Source of the DNA: Armatimonadota bacterium
Lineage (GTDB): Bacteria > Armatimonadota > Chthonomonadetes > Chthonomonadales > JAMCWF01
Reading direction: 5' to 3'
Length of the DNA: 36,317 nucleotides
Assembly: GCA_023481295.1 (NCBI GenBank)
Contig: JAMCWF010000035.1
Span: 14,582 to 50,898 of the forward strand
How positions within the stretch are numbered: position 1 is the first letter of the stretch; each line of letters opens with the position of its first letter. A program made the translations under genes and the position numbers. The notes beneath the pieces were generated by a model. The model saw only the letters and a program-made list of their open reading frames with translations, was not told the origin of the DNA and ran no database searches. Shown piece after piece: positions 8,470-17,456 of this stretch.

Positions 8470-9552
8470 ATGAAAAAGCCGTATGTTTTTATTATTTCAC
8501 AATTTTTCGAGCCAAACGTTGATGCGGTGATCTCCAGATTAAACCAACGCGGTGTGTCATATTTTCGATTAAACACCGAGACAATTCCACTAATTACGAC
8601 TATAAGTCTTTATGAAGGCGCCGAGGAATTATACACGATAATTTCATGTGATGGCAAGCAGGTTGACACGCGCTGCATTACATCGGTATGGCGACGCCGA
8701 AATGGAGAGTTCGTTTACCCGAACGTTTCATGCGCACAGGAACGTGGGTTTATCAGGCACGAATCCGCCAGCATGCTTCACGGTGCTTTTGAAAGTATGC
8801 GTTGTTCATGGGTTAATCATTTTATGAGTGATTACCGAGCAAATGTAAAACCTTATCAATATGAGATAGCAAAGCAGGTTGGACTGACGGTTTCGCGAAC
8901 ACTAATCACCAATGATCCCGATGCGGTTAAAGAATTCGCAAGATCTTTGCCAGTGCCAGTGTTGTTTAAACCTGTTATTGGGTTAACGACCGGCGGGCCA
9001 CCCAATTTTTCGGCTGAAATCCAAGCCACGTATGATGGTAAATTCAATATCCCACCTGCTATACCGGAATCCCGTGGCTCGGAAGTTAGGGCATTATTCT
9101 CTCAAGTCTTAGACGATGATAAAATTAAACACCTTAATACTATCGCTGGTTGCCCAGCAATATTCCAAGAATATATAAAAAAGCGTGTCGAAATACGAAT
9201 TACAATTATTGGTAACGATATGTTCCCAGTAGAAATACATTCTCAGGATCGTGAAGATACTAAAGTTGATTTTCGTGCGCAAACTCTGCTAGAAACCTCT
9301 CAATTTCTTCACCATGAGGTCCATAAGTTGCCTGATGATATCAGTGCTAAACTTATGAAATTGATGAAAGAATTAAACCTTGTTTTTGGATGCGTAGATA
9401 TGATATTAACACCGAATGGTGAATATGTTTTTTTAGAAGTAAATACGGCCGGTCAATGGGGATGGATTGAGCACTTAACCGGATTAAAGATCACCGATGC
9501 GTTAACTGATTTGCTCATCCGAGGATCAATAGATTCAGAATATAACGTATGA
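8470..9552 (+). CDS. MvdC/MvdD/TgmB-like ATP-grasp RiPP maturase (graspetide ligase)
   Basis: Family-type segments: 'DTRCITSVWRRRNGEF', 'CSWVNHFMSDYRANVKPYQYEIAKQVGLTVSRTLITNDPDAVKEF', 'PVLFKPVIG', 'AIFQEYIKKRVEIRITIIGNDMFPVEIHSQDREDTKVDFR', 'VFGCVDMILTPNGEYVFLEVNTAGQWGWIEHLTGLKITDALTDLLI'. Confidence 0.88.
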   Translation: MKKPYVFIISQFFEPNVDAVISRLNQRGVSYFRLNTETIPLITTISLYEGAEELYTIISCDGKQVDTRCITSVWRRRNGEFVYPNVSCAQERGFIRHESASMLHGAFESMRCSWVNHFMSDYRANVKPYQYEIAKQVGLTVSRTLITNDPDAVKEFARSLPVPVLFKPVIGLTTGGPPNFSAEIQATYDGKFNIPPAIPESRGSEVRALFSQVLDDDKIKHLNTIAGCPAIFQEYIKKRVEIRITIIGNDMFPVEIHSQDREDTKVDFRAQTLLETSQFLHHEVHKLPDDISAKLMKLMKELNLVFGCVDMILTPNGEYVFLEVNTAGQWGWIEHLTGLKITDALTDLLIRGSIDSEYNV

Positions 9553-9577
9553 CATCCTTTGCGTAAGATAAGCCAAT

Positions 9578-11239
9578 ATGAAAGAATCCAATAATAAAAT
9601 TTTTGAGTCTAAGCAATTAGATCCAGTTGAAGGAAATAATGTCAAAAATAATGTTACGGTGAAAGCACCCGACAAGGCAGAAAGGGCTGCCGATCTTATC
9701 GTCTGTACCGGCATTTTAGCTTACGCTGTATTCTACGGGTTTCTATCAGTAAGACGGGTAATCCGATTAGAAGCCGGCGCCTTCGATCTCGGAATTTATG
9801 ACCAAGCAATCTGGCAAATAGCCCATTTTCAGCATCTATTCAGCACCGTGCGGGGGATGAACCTTTTCGGCGATCATTTCACTCCAATTCTATTTCTATT
9901 GGCTCCATTGTACTGGTTCTTCCCGGAGCCGCAGGGGTTGGTCGTTTTTCAAGCCATCGCGCTAGCCCTTGGTGCATGGCCGATATACCGAATTGCCCGG
10001 CGGCATTCTGTATCTCCTTTCCTGGCTACCGGACTTGCTCTATCTTACTTGATGGCGCCGGCCCTTGCCTATCCTCCCCTCTTCGACTTTCATCCGAACG
10101 TGCTCGCCGCACCCTTGTTGTTATTTGCAATCGATTCGGTGGAACGTGAAAACTACCGAATATTTGTAGTTTGGATAACGCTGGCTTTGCTATGTCGCCA
10201 AGACATTGCTTTAAGTGTGGCGGTGCTTGGGTTGGCTATCATCCTAAGAACCTTCTCGATTCGAGGAAATAATCATTATCATGATGAACCCGATCTCATA
10301 AACGATCAACGAGTGGCAAGACGCCGACGCGCTCGATTCATAGCGGGTATCTTAACGATGCTGGCCGGTATTTTATGGTTAATGGGCAGTATGTATATGA
10401 TTACCCTGGTATCCGGTCATGTGACAGGTTATGTTGCTCTCTATAGTCATTTCGGTCGTACACCGCTTCAGATCATTGAAAACGTTACACTGCATCCAAT
10501 CCGAACGATTTCCTATGTTTCCAATCCTGCAACGGCTGATTTTATATTACAACTTATTCTACCAACCGCTGGTCTTTGTCTTTTGTGCCCAGAAATATTA
10601 ATGGTGACGCTTCCAGAACTTGCAATGGATATTCTTAGTGACCGCTGGATTATGCAGACGATTCGCGCTCAATATACCCCGGCAATTCTTCCATTTGTTT
10701 ATGCAGCGGCCGCCGTTGGTTTAGGACGTTTGATGGCGGCGCTACACCGTTTTGAACTGGTTCCACAAATAACCGAGTCATTGGCGGGCCTGATTTTTGT
10801 TCTGTTAGTAGGTTTCTGTTTTTGGAGTTACGGCCCCAGGGACATCTTTCATGAAATTTGGTCCGGTTATTTGACTGAAACCGTGTTGCAAGAGCGGGAA
10901 GCATTACTGTCCAAAATACCGGCAGCGGCTTCAGTATCCGCTGGTTGGGACTTTGTGGTCCCGCTCGATCATCGGAATCAAATCTATATGTTTCCAAATC
11001 CATTCATTAAGGCTTGGTATGGACCCGGAACCGCAGTTATCCGACAAGAGGATTTGAACTATCACCCCCCGCTACCGACAAAATTAAAACCCTTGTTGGC
11101 AAAGCACCCAATAGATTATATCGTAGCAACCGACTCAGGCCAGTATAAATCGTTGCTTAAAGCAGCAGTTAAATATGGTTTATATAAGATCGTATCTAGA
11201 AAAGGCAAGATGATTATACTGAAACGATCCAATCAATGA
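9578..11239 (+). CDS. DUF2079 polytopic membrane protein (GT-C-like)
   Basis: 'RVIRLEAGAFDLGIYDQAIWQIAHFQHLFSTVRGMNLFGDHFTPILFLLAPLYWFFPEPQGLVVFQAIALALGAWPIYRIARR' typical of DUF2079; many TM segments. Confidence 0.85.
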   Translation: MKESNNKIFESKQLDPVEGNNVKNNVTVKAPDKAERAADLIVCTGILAYAVFYGFLSVRRVIRLEAGAFDLGIYDQAIWQIAHFQHLFSTVRGMNLFGDHFTPILFLLAPLYWFFPEPQGLVVFQAIALALGAWPIYRIARRHSVSPFLATGLALSYLMAPALAYPPLFDFHPNVLAAPLLLFAIDSVERENYRIFVVWITLALLCRQDIALSVAVLGLAIILRTFSIRGNNHYHDEPDLINDQRVARRRRARFIAGILTMLAGILWLMGSMYMITLVSGHVTGYVALYSHFGRTPLQIIENVTLHPIRTISYVSNPATADFILQLILPTAGLCLLCPEILMVTLPELAMDILSDRWIMQTIRAQYTPAILPFVYAAAAVGLGRLMAALHRFELVPQITESLAGLIFVLLVGFCFWSYGPRDIFHEIWSGYLTETVLQEREALLSKIPAAASVSAGWDFVVPLDHRNQIYMFPNPFIKAWYGPGTAVIRQEDLNYHPPLPTKLKPLLAKHPIDYIVATDSGQYKSLLKAAVKYGLYKIVSRKGKMIILKRSNQ

Positions 11240-11475
11240 TCGAAGGGGGCATCAGATACGTCTGTTATCAATCATAGGGTATAAAGTTATGGGGCACTAG
11301 AGTTCTCCTCCCCGCCATCTTATGTTGCTATTATCCCTTATAATCTCAATTTATCTCAATGCTTTTTATTATAGGTTTTTCGGACAGGCTCCTCGCCTCC
11401 ATTTTCGTCCCAATTAATGGTAGAGCGCATCGTGCCATTCCGGGTGACATAGATATCGGCAATATCCTGTTGAAC

Positions 11476-12615
11476 CTACTCAGCGTCACCGGAAAATGAG
11501 TTGCCGATCCAAGAGCTGATGGACCAACCAGGATACTTGCGGGCATACGATTGGAGCGTGTAATATGCCGGCACCGGTTTGCCGTCCTGGGTGAGGCTCA
11601 TACCGTCGTGACCCATACCGATCGTATACCAGAAGACACGCCGCATGACGCCCGATCGCCGCGCTCTCTCGAGGACCTGTCTCAGGTAATTTGACTGCTT
11701 CGCGGGCGAAACCTGGCAGGAGGGATTTTGGTTGGTTGAGTTGATGTTCCAGCCGAACTCGGTCACCCAGATCGGCTTGTCAGCCTGATCGTGAGCGGCC
11801 ATCACGTCGTGAATCGTGCGCCAAACCTGATCGAAGGAGGGATTTGGGTGATCGGACGATGGGCTTTGCCAGCAAGGGTAATAATGAAAGTTGGCAAAAT
11901 CGAAATCGTTGCCATAGCCATGGTTGTAGATCCATTCGTAAAAGCTACGGAAATGACCCAGGTCGAGCCACCACATGCCTTGAAAGCCAACGAGCGCAGC
12001 CGGATTCGCAGCACGGATGGCCCTTGCGGCCGCCGCCAGCACCGGGCCGTAGTATTTGGGCTGCCGGCATGGGAGTGAGTTTTCCCAGTATCCGCCCCAG
12101 TAGTTGTCGTACTCCTCATTTCCAACCTCGAAAGCGTCAATCTTGCCATGCCCATGCTTGCCGTCATAGCGGGTGGCGACGGCACCGGCGTAAGCCGCCA
12201 TCTGCTGCGGACCGGCGAAGAGGCGTTTGCCATCACACACCTGGGTCTTCGCCCAGTTCGGCGCGTCTTGTAGCGGAAAACTAACCTTCAACCCCGCCTG
12301 ATTGGCGATCTGGACGACTTTGTCGAGTTCGGTCCAGTGAAAATGGCCTCTCTCCGGCTCGATGGTCTGCCAGTCCCGCTGGTAGCGAATCCAGCCGACG
12401 CCGGCCGCTTTGATCTGCTGCACCGTCTTTGACGTCAGCCCCCAGACCGAAAAGCCATAGGGATTGCCGACCCCGGCCGCCGCCCGACCCCTCTCCGCCC
12501 TGGCATCTCCAACCCAGTTGGGCGCCAAAAAGAGGACAGCCGCAAGGCACAAAATCACCTTCTTGATGTCAATCCTTCCAACCATGATCGCCACCGTTTC
12601 ATACCAAAAACGCAT
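11476..12615 (-). CDS. Secreted clan GH-A-like glycoside hydrolase
   Basis: Signal-like N-terminus; 'GVGWIRYQRDWQTIEPERGHFHWTELDKVVQIANQAGLKV', acid/base-like 'FEVGNEEYDNYWGG', nucleophile-like 'PIWVTEFGWNINS'. Confidence 0.8.
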   Translation of the reverse strand: MRFWYETVAIMVGRIDIKKVILCLAAVLFLAPNWVGDARAERGRAAAGVGNPYGFSVWGLTSKTVQQIKAAGVGWIRYQRDWQTIEPERGHFHWTELDKVVQIANQAGLKVSFPLQDAPNWAKTQVCDGKRLFAGPQQMAAYAGAVATRYDGKHGHGKIDAFEVGNEEYDNYWGGYWENSLPCRQPKYYGPVLAAAARAIRAANPAALVGFQGMWWLDLGHFRSFYEWIYNHGYGNDFDFANFHYYPCWQSPSSDHPNPSFDQVWRTIHDVMAAHDQADKPIWVTEFGWNINSTNQNPSCQVSPAKQSNYLRQVLERARRSGVMRRVFWYTIGMGHDGMSLTQDGKPVPAYYTLQSYARKYPGWSISSWIGNSFSGDAE

Positions 12616-12724
12616 CAGTATCGTCCGGTACTATTCGTAAACTCGTTGCCTTACGCAAAGGCGCAGTACACACGGTCATACCAAGACATTGCATGTAGCT
12701 ACAATCGTTTGAAAGCCATTGTTT

Positions 12725-13513
12725 TCAATAAGTCTGCAAGATCGCGCCTTTAGGCAGTTTCAGGTCGAAAGTTTTTGAAGGGATCGGTTGATTGATCTGA
12801 TCGCTCACGACCCATTCGCGTATGATGGAGCGCTGACTGACTGTTTGAGTAAGATAATGATGATTCTTTTGTGGAATGAGCACTTTTACGGGAGCAGGGG
12901 GAAGCTTAAGCGATATTTTCATCAACAGATGGGTTTGCTTGTCGATCCACATTTTCAAAACGGCTCCGGCGTTTTGGTGGATCATTTTCAGCGAGCCTTT
13001 AACTACAGAGCAATCACTTCCATTCAACTTTTCACTCCCAACCAACGTTAGGGAACCGATATTGGGCGGTAAAGCACCCTCCAGGGCTAAGAGCAAGTTG
13101 TCAGGAATGGGTTCTATTACTCTCGCCTCCCCTGAAAGCAAGCCATAGAGGGCTTGTGGCGTGCTCGGCGCCGGATACCGTCTATAGAGGCTGTGCAAGC
13201 CATAATAGACGATGACCTGGCTTCCGTCGGAAGCGATAGTAGTCGAGCCGGCAATCGGATTTTGCAAAACCAATAGGAGGTGATTGGGAGGTTGCCAGAT
13301 TATCCGTGATGAGTTTGCAATGATCGTTACCTTGTTCCCAGTTACGGTGTATGTTTCGGCATTGCCCACCAATTGAAGGGATTGCACGCTTCGATAGGTG
13401 GCCAGCATCTGGTTCACGATATCCTGTGCAGTCTGTCCACAGGCCATTATGGGCTGCAGCAGAGCGAAGGCAACCGCAGCGACGAGTTCGATCCGTTTTA
13501 GTCGTTCGTTCAA
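12725..13513 (-). CDS. LolA/DUF2092-like secreted protein
   Basis: Signal peptide; 'AQDIVNQMLATYRSVQSLQLVGNAETY...IIWQPPNHLLLVLQNPIAGSTTIASDGSQVIVYYGLHSLYRRYPAP'. Confidence 0.6.
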   Translation of the reverse strand: MNERLKRIELVAAVAFALLQPIMACGQTAQDIVNQMLATYRSVQSLQLVGNAETYTVTGNKVTIIANSSRIIWQPPNHLLLVLQNPIAGSTTIASDGSQVIVYYGLHSLYRRYPAPSTPQALYGLLSGEARVIEPIPDNLLLALEGALPPNIGSLTLVGSEKLNGSDCSVVKGSLKMIHQNAGAVLKMWIDKQTHLLMKISLKLPPAPVKVLIPQKNHHYLTQTVSQRSIIREWVVSDQINQPIPSKTFDLKLPKGAILQTY

Positions 13514-14415
13514 CTCTGTGGCTCCTGAATGATTTCATGGGTGCCTGGTTTGGGGATGTATCGAAAGGCATCCGGCGGAAATGGTGGATTTGCGACCACG
13601 GCGGAGAAAGTCTCATCGGTTTTAAGGATGATTGAGCGTGACTGTGCAGCCGGAGTTCCTGAAGCAGGCGCCCACTCGAGATCGTGAGTAACTCTCAATA
13701 AGCAATAGGTCTGCTGGTCTACGTAGGCAGTGACGATCGCCTTCATCAGCCGATAGCCTTTATTTGGGAGGCCGGCCGCTTTTGCGATGGATTGCAACCA
13801 AGATGTCGAGATGTCGCTTCGGATGACCAGCGCTTTGCGCCCGTTGACTTGGGAGCTTCCAGCCAAGACTGGATGCGCGATCTCCATAGGAATGTTAGTG
13901 TTAGCCATAAATACGATCGCATCGAGGAGCTGTGGAGCGTCATGAGTGATCTTTGCGCAAACTTCCTCCAGCGTTTTCGGCGCCACCTCGCGCGTGTAGC
14001 TGTCATGGGCGCCATAGTAGTAGGCGATGGTATTTCCGTCACATTCAACCAGTATCTCACCTTCCTGGGGGTCATTGCTCTTTAAATAGACTCGATTGGG
14101 GCGTTGAAATCGGAATACCGTCGTTTGATAATATGGCACGGCCGATGCGAAGCCCAGTTGGATTTTAGCGCTGGACTGGGATTGAAAGCTGTTTAACTTA
14201 TGATAAGCGGCGCTAACGCGATTCAGTATGATGCGTGGATCGCTCGTGGGAGGATAATTTTGAATCGGCATTTGGTAGCCGCTGAAGGTTATTTTGGCAT
14301 CGCGAGCGGTGGTCACTTTCAAATCGGGTTTTGACTGATGGCAACCAGCCATGCTAATCAGTAGCACCGCAAGAAGCGGATAAGCCAATGCCAATCGGCA
14401 CCATTTTACCGTCAT
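13510..14415 (-). CDS. LolA/DUF2092-like lipoprotein, paralogue of the adjacent gene
   Basis: Lipobox 'LISMAGC'; 'FRFQRPNRVYLKSNDPQEGEILVECDGNTIAYYYGAHDSYTREVAPKTLEEV'. 4-bp ATGA overlap with the downstream paralogue. Confidence 0.62.
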   Translation of the reverse strand: MTVKWCRLALAYPLLAVLLISMAGCHQSKPDLKVTTARDAKITFSGYQMPIQNYPPTSDPRIILNRVSAAYHKLNSFQSQSSAKIQLGFASAVPYYQTTVFRFQRPNRVYLKSNDPQEGEILVECDGNTIAYYYGAHDSYTREVAPKTLEEVCAKITHDAPQLLDAIVFMANTNIPMEIAHPVLAGSSQVNGRKALVIRSDISTSWLQSIAKAAGLPNKGYRLMKAIVTAYVDQQTYCLLRVTHDLEWAPASGTPAAQSRSIILKTDETFSAVVANPPFPPDAFRYIPKPGTHEIIQEPQS

Positions 14416-14914
14416 AGTGGGTAAACTTCCTTCATCAATTGGTGTTGCTGCCCCCTACCGGGAATTCACAGCCCCTTATCTGGAGTATAACCGAGATTCA
14501 GTGTACCGGTCAAATTTATGAATGCTTTGTTCATCGCCCCATTTGAAATCGTACATTTCTTTGGGTCAAGATGATCGCCATTATCATTGTTGCCAATCGT
14601 TTGATCTTTCTTTATGGGACAAGCTCTGAGTCAAGTTCCCACCTACTTGTTGCACAACTCGTGCCAATAAGCGGAACAAGAAACCCTGTCAGGCAACTCG
14701 GTCACAAAACCGACGATTGTCTCGCTGAGATGGGAATTGAACCAGTACCGGTGTTAAGTGGGCAGACCAGAGCAGGGGTATGATATGGTTATTCCCGGCA
14801 TTCATAGGGTGTAGCGCGATCCACATCACCATTCGGGAGAATGCGTGGGGGGCATAGGGAAATTTTCTACATTCAGGTTATTCGGACCGTTACGATGAAG
14901 GAGGCAAGCATATC

Positions 14915-16093
14915 GTGATATCAAGAGCGAAGCGGTTGGATCGAATCCCGCCCTATCTTTTTGGTGAGATTGCAGCCGCCAAGCGAAAAGCATTCGCCGA
15001 GGGGATGGATGTGATAGACCTTGGAATTGGGGATCCGGATCGTCCGACTCCATCGGATATCATTGAGGAGCTGGATCGGGCTGCACATGATCCGATTACC
15101 CACCGATATGACGAATCGCCGGCCGGCGAACCGGTATTTTTGCAGGCGGTGGCGGACTGGTATCGGAAGCGATTTGGGGTGGAGTTGGATCCCGGCTCGG
15201 AGGTGCTGCTATTGATCGGCTCCAAAGAGGGACTGGCGCATACCGCGTGGACTTTCATTGATCGGGGAGACATTTCGCTCGTTCCTGATCCGGCCTATAC
15301 CGTATATAAGGTTGGAACGTGGCTGGCCGACGGAGAGGTCTATCCCTTGCCACTGCGAAAGGAAAACGGATTTCTGCCGGTACTGGATGAGGTGGCACCT
15401 GAAGTTGCAAATAAGGCGAAACTACTCTGGCTCAATTATCCCAATAATCCGACCGGTGCAGTGGCCAATGAAGCGTTTTATCGGCAAGCGGTGGAGTTTG
15501 CACACCGCTATCAGTTACTGATTATCAGTGATTTGGCCTACTCCGAATGTGCGTACGACGGCTATCGTCCGCCCTCCATTTTGCAGACAGAGGGCGCCAA
15601 AGAGGTTGCCATCGAGCTTCACTCGCTCTCGAAAATGTTTAATATGACCGGCTGGCGCATCGCGATGGCGGTCGGCAACGGGGAAGCGCTTTCACATTTG
15701 AATAAGCTGAAATCGAACGTGGACAGTAAGCAGTTTTCAGCCATATCACGGGCGGCTGCCTACGCCATTCGCCACGGGGATAACTCGGAGACGATCGAGC
15801 TCTACCGACATCGGCGCAATATATTGGTTGCCGGACTTAAATCGCTGGGCTGGCCGGTTGAGCCGCCGAAAGCGACCTTTTATGTCTGGACTCCCACTCC
15901 AAGTGGAGAAAGCTCCATTGCCTTCGCCAAGCGTCTGCTGGAGCGGGCTGGCGTGCTGGTAATCCCGGGAATCGGCTATGGAAACTATGGAGAGGGATAT
16001 GTCCGAATGTCGCTCACCGTGCCAGGAGATCAAAACGGCGAGCGATTGACTGAGGTGGTGAAACGTTTGGAGGCCAACGTCCCTTATTGCTGA
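14915..16093 (+). CDS. dapL: LL-diaminopimelate aminotransferase / class I-II aminotransferase
   Basis: GTG start with GAAGGAGG upstream; 'VIDLGIGDPDRPTP', 'LLWLNYPNNPTGA', PLP-Lys region 'ELHSLSKMFNMTGWRIAMAVGN'. Confidence 0.85.
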   Translation: MISRAKRLDRIPPYLFGEIAAAKRKAFAEGMDVIDLGIGDPDRPTPSDIIEELDRAAHDPITHRYDESPAGEPVFLQAVADWYRKRFGVELDPGSEVLLLIGSKEGLAHTAWTFIDRGDISLVPDPAYTVYKVGTWLADGEVYPLPLRKENGFLPVLDEVAPEVANKAKLLWLNYPNNPTGAVANEAFYRQAVEFAHRYQLLIISDLAYSECAYDGYRPPSILQTEGAKEVAIELHSLSKMFNMTGWRIAMAVGNGEALSHLNKLKSNVDSKQFSAISRAAAYAIRHGDNSETIELYRHRRNILVAGLKSLGWPVEPPKATFYVWTPTPSGESSIAFAKRLLERAGVLVIPGIGYGNYGEGYVRMSLTVPGDQNGERLTEVVKRLEANVPYC

Positions 16094-16130
16094 TGAAATG
16101 TAAAATCGAAAGCGATGAATTGATCTACAA

Positions 16131-17456
16131 ATGAAAACATCCGGTCATACGGTTGGGAACGTAGAGCGGGCACTGGTGGTTTGCGTAGAAAGCGATGAGG
16201 CCGTTGAACCCTATAGCATGAATGAGCTGATCTCACTGGCAACGATGGCCGGCGCGGAGGTGGTGGGAGCTCTACATCAGCACCGATCCCAGTCGGTCAG
16301 CGCGTTTTATGTGGGACGGGGCAAGGCGGAGGAAATATTTATGGTTGTAAAGGAGTTGGGTGTGGATCTGGTGATCGTGGACTGTGAGCTATCTCCAACC
16401 CAGCAGCGGAATTTGCAGGATATAACGGAGTGCCGGGTCATTGATCGAACCCAGCTCATTTTGGATATTTTTGCCCAGCGCGCTCATACTCGTGAGGGTA
16501 AACTTCAGGTCGAACTGGCGCGGAATACCTATCTACTACCGCGCATTTCAAATCTCTACACTCGGTTCGAGCGGCAGCAGGGTGGCATCGGAATCCGCGG
16601 TGGGTTCGGTGAGACGAAACTGGAAACCGACCGCCGTAAATTAAGGGATCGCATCGCTGAGCTGGGCGAGGAACTAGCCGAGGTCCGCAGCCAGCGCCGT
16701 CAACAGAGGGCGCTCCGACGTAAATTGCCGTTCCCGACCGCCGCCCTGGTGGGCTATACCAGCTCCGGCAAATCCACCCTGCTAAACGTCCTATCGGGAT
16801 CTGATGTCTATGCGGATCCCAAGCTGTTCGCCACGCTTGACCCCACGACCCGACGCGTTGCTTTGCCGGACGGCTGGGCGCTGCTGTTGACCGATACGGT
16901 TGGTTTTATCCGCAACTTACCCTTAGATCTGGTGGCCGCCTTCCGGGCGACGCTTGAGGAGGTGGTTGAAGCCGACATACTGGTTCATGTAGTGGATGTT
17001 TCACATCCGATGCGTGAGCTGCAGTGCCAAGTTGTGATCCAGATTCTCGATGAGCTGGGTGCCGGCGGCAAGCCCATCATCACCGTGTATAACAAGAGTG
17101 ACCAGGTTGAAGACGCCTCCAGCCTGAGAGAACTGGTCGCCGACACTCCGAACTCAGTCTATCTCTCGGCACTCAAGGCGGAGGGGATCAGTTACCTGAT
17201 GGATAGGGTCACCAAGACATTGAAGTCGCTACTGGTCCCGGTGTTGATAAAAATACCCTACCATCGCAGCGACCTGGTGGCGCAATGCTATGAGTACGGT
17301 CGAGTGATCCGAGCCGAGTATCAAGATGAGGCAATCATCGTCGAGGCGCAAGTAACCCACGAGTTCGCAGGTTGGTGCAGCCAGTACCGGATTGACTTGG
17401 CAAAGCGGGGAAGCGCGCCGCGGAAAAGAGTCAATAGGACAGGGAGCGAAACTTGA
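16131..17456 (+). CDS. hflX: GTPase HflX
   Basis: 'GGFGETKLETDRRKLRDRIAELGEELAEV', P-loop 'ALVGYTSSGKSTLLNVLSG', 'LDPTTRRVALPDGWALLLTDTVGFIRNLP', 'YNKSDQ'. Confidence 0.95.
   Translation: MKTSGHTVGNVERALVVCVESDEAVEPYSMNELISLATMAGAEVVGALHQHRSQSVSAFYVGRGKAEEIFMVVKELGVDLVIVDCELSPTQQRNLQDITECRVIDRTQLILDIFAQRAHTREGKLQVELARNTYLLPRISNLYTRFERQQGGIGIRGGFGETKLETDRRKLRDRIAELGEELAEVRSQRRQQRALRRKLPFPTAALVGYTSSGKSTLLNVLSGSDVYADPKLFATLDPTTRRVALPDGWALLLTDTVGFIRNLPLDLVAAFRATLEEVVEADILVHVVDVSHPMRELQCQVVIQILDELGAGGKPIITVYNKSDQVEDASSLRELVADTPNSVYLSALKAEGISYLMDRVTKTLKSLLVPVLIKIPYHRSDLVAQCYEYGRVIRAEYQDEAIIVEAQVTHEFAGWCSQYRIDLAKRGSAPRKRVNRTGSET

Noticed and set aside
14700-14790. 'GATGGGAATTGAACCAGTACC' resembles the T-arm region of a reverse-strand tRNA
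   Set aside because: I could not assemble an acceptor stem, anticodon arm or D-arm around it; chance similarity is more likely.
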